A stretch of 64,000 bases of DNA from Pseudomonas vlassakiae (GTDB lineage: Bacteria > Pseudomonadota > Gammaproteobacteria > Pseudomonadales > Pseudomonadaceae). This document shows, one piece after another, positions 63,645-64,000 of this stretch. Within the stretch, counting starts at the first letter, position 1. Every line of letters starts with the position of its first letter. The stretch lies in contig NZ_JABWRP020000006.1 of NCBI RefSeq assembly GCF_014269035.2, positions 62,001-126,000 of the forward strand, given 5' to 3'. Made by a program: the position numbers and the translations under genes. The notes beneath the pieces were generated by a model that worked only from the letters and a program-made list of their open reading frames with translations, had not been told where the DNA came from and searched no databases.

Positions 63645-64000
63645 TCAGCGTTGACGCAAACTGTCGAGCAATTTGTGGGTCGGATAGCCATCCGCCGGCC
63701 ACCCCAGCTGCTGCTGGGCATTACGAATCGCCTTGCGGGTGTTGGCCCCGATGATGCCGTCCGGGTTGCCCGCTTCATGGCCACTGGCATTCAGCAGATT
63801 CTGCAACTCCATGCGCTCGCTGCGGCTCAATGGCAGGTCTTCTTTCGGCCAGCTGCCGCTGATGAAGCCCCAGCCCGAGAAGCGATCACCGAGAAGGCTC
63901 ACTGCCAGTGCGTAGGACGACGAATTGTTGTACTTGAGAATGGCGCGGAAGTTGTCCAGCACGAGGAATGCCGGACCGCGGGCGCCCGCAGGCAGCAGCA
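63645..64000 (-). CDS. Lytic murein transglycosylase (MltB/SltB family) with peptidoglycan-binding domain, 3' part
   Basis: Only the last 117 codons are visible; the frame stays open to the window edge. The visible part begins LPAGARGPAFLVLDNFRAIL, continues KYNNSSSYALAVSLLGDRFSG, the end of a GH103 catalytic domain, and ends with a peptidoglycan-binding repeat (ELQNLLNASGHEAGNPDGIIGANTRKAIRNAQQQLGWPADGYPTHKLLDSLR). It should be a periplasmic glycan-strand cleaving enzyme, related to but distinct from the one at 57193. Catalytic Glu and signal peptide lie outside the window. Confidence 0.88.
   Translation of the reverse strand, partial: LLPAGARGPAFLVLDNFRAILKYNNSSSYALAVSLLGDRFSGWGFISGSWPKEDLPLSRSERMELQNLLNASGHEAGNPDGIIGANTRKAIRNAQQQLGWPADGYPTHKLLDSLRQR

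Overview
The window reads as about 64 kb of chromosome from a fluorescent pseudomonad, most likely of the Pseudomonas putida group. The evidence is the high GC content, the many GC-ending codons, the P. putida-type REP palindromes (core GCGGGTTTACCCGC), and gene neighbourhoods typical of that group. No rRNA, tRNA, insertion sequence, prophage or CRISPR array was seen. Genes are dense, and many are coupled by 1-4 base stop/start overlaps.

Layout. 1-2.2 kb: the tail of a sugar-nucleotide epimerase, then an HxlR regulator divergent from an MFS exporter. 2.2-6.1 kb: an OmpW porin and a four-gene zinc-type ABC operon (His-rich DUF2796 protein, ATPase, permease, DUF3299 protein). 6.2-8.7 kb: a small hypothetical gene, a CnoX/YbbN-like thioredoxin co-chaperone, a methyltransferase and a YbaY-like lipoprotein. 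8.8-17.5 kb: the long nrdR-ribD-ribE-ribBX-ribH-nusB-thiL-pgpA run, a periplasmic binding protein, then ribA, a membrane protein and a BtuF-like protein. 17.5-22.6 kb (minus): xseB-ispA-dxs followed by btuB. 22.8-23.65 kb (minus): ribB under an FMN riboswitch. 23.8-29.2 kb: a siderophore locus with esterase, two-component pair and TonB receptor. 29.2-31.2 kb: two small Pseudomonas-type genes, one behind a strongly structured leader, and a CI/LexA-like regulator that seems to lack its self-cleavage residues. 31.3-34.1 kb: ppa, mtfA, a DedA gene and an acetyltransferase. 34.2-41.7 kb: ethanolamine catabolism (eutBC, permease, aldehyde dehydrogenase) with a sigma-54 activator and two good -24/-12 promoters. 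41.8-50.3 kb: mpl, ubiX, a small lipoprotein, an atypical SDR, a MORN-repeat caspase-like lipoprotein, a MaoC-like protein, lrgAB, a LON-domain protein and a DedA-PAP2 fusion. 50.4-64 kb: mpg, then proA-nadD-rsfS-rlmH-mrdA-rodA-mltB-rlpA-dacA-ybeD-lipB-lipA, an LD-carboxypeptidase, and the end of a further lytic transglycosylase.

How the genes work together. Riboflavin synthesis is complete (ribD, ribE, ribH, ribA, and ribB plus ribBX), but only the monocistronic ribB carries the FMN riboswitch. Ethanolamine ammonia-lyase needs adenosylcobalamin, and the window also carries a B12 receptor (btuB) and a BtuF-like B12-binding protein. The last 10 kb is the cell-elongation module: PBP2, RodA, two lytic transglycosylases, RlpA and PBP5.

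I found no clearly new multigene system. The items most worth a second look are the structured leader at 29346-29493, the MORN/C13-peptidase lipoprotein, the regulator with a seemingly dead S24 domain, the RibBX protein, and the paired sigma-54 promoters of the ethanolamine genes.
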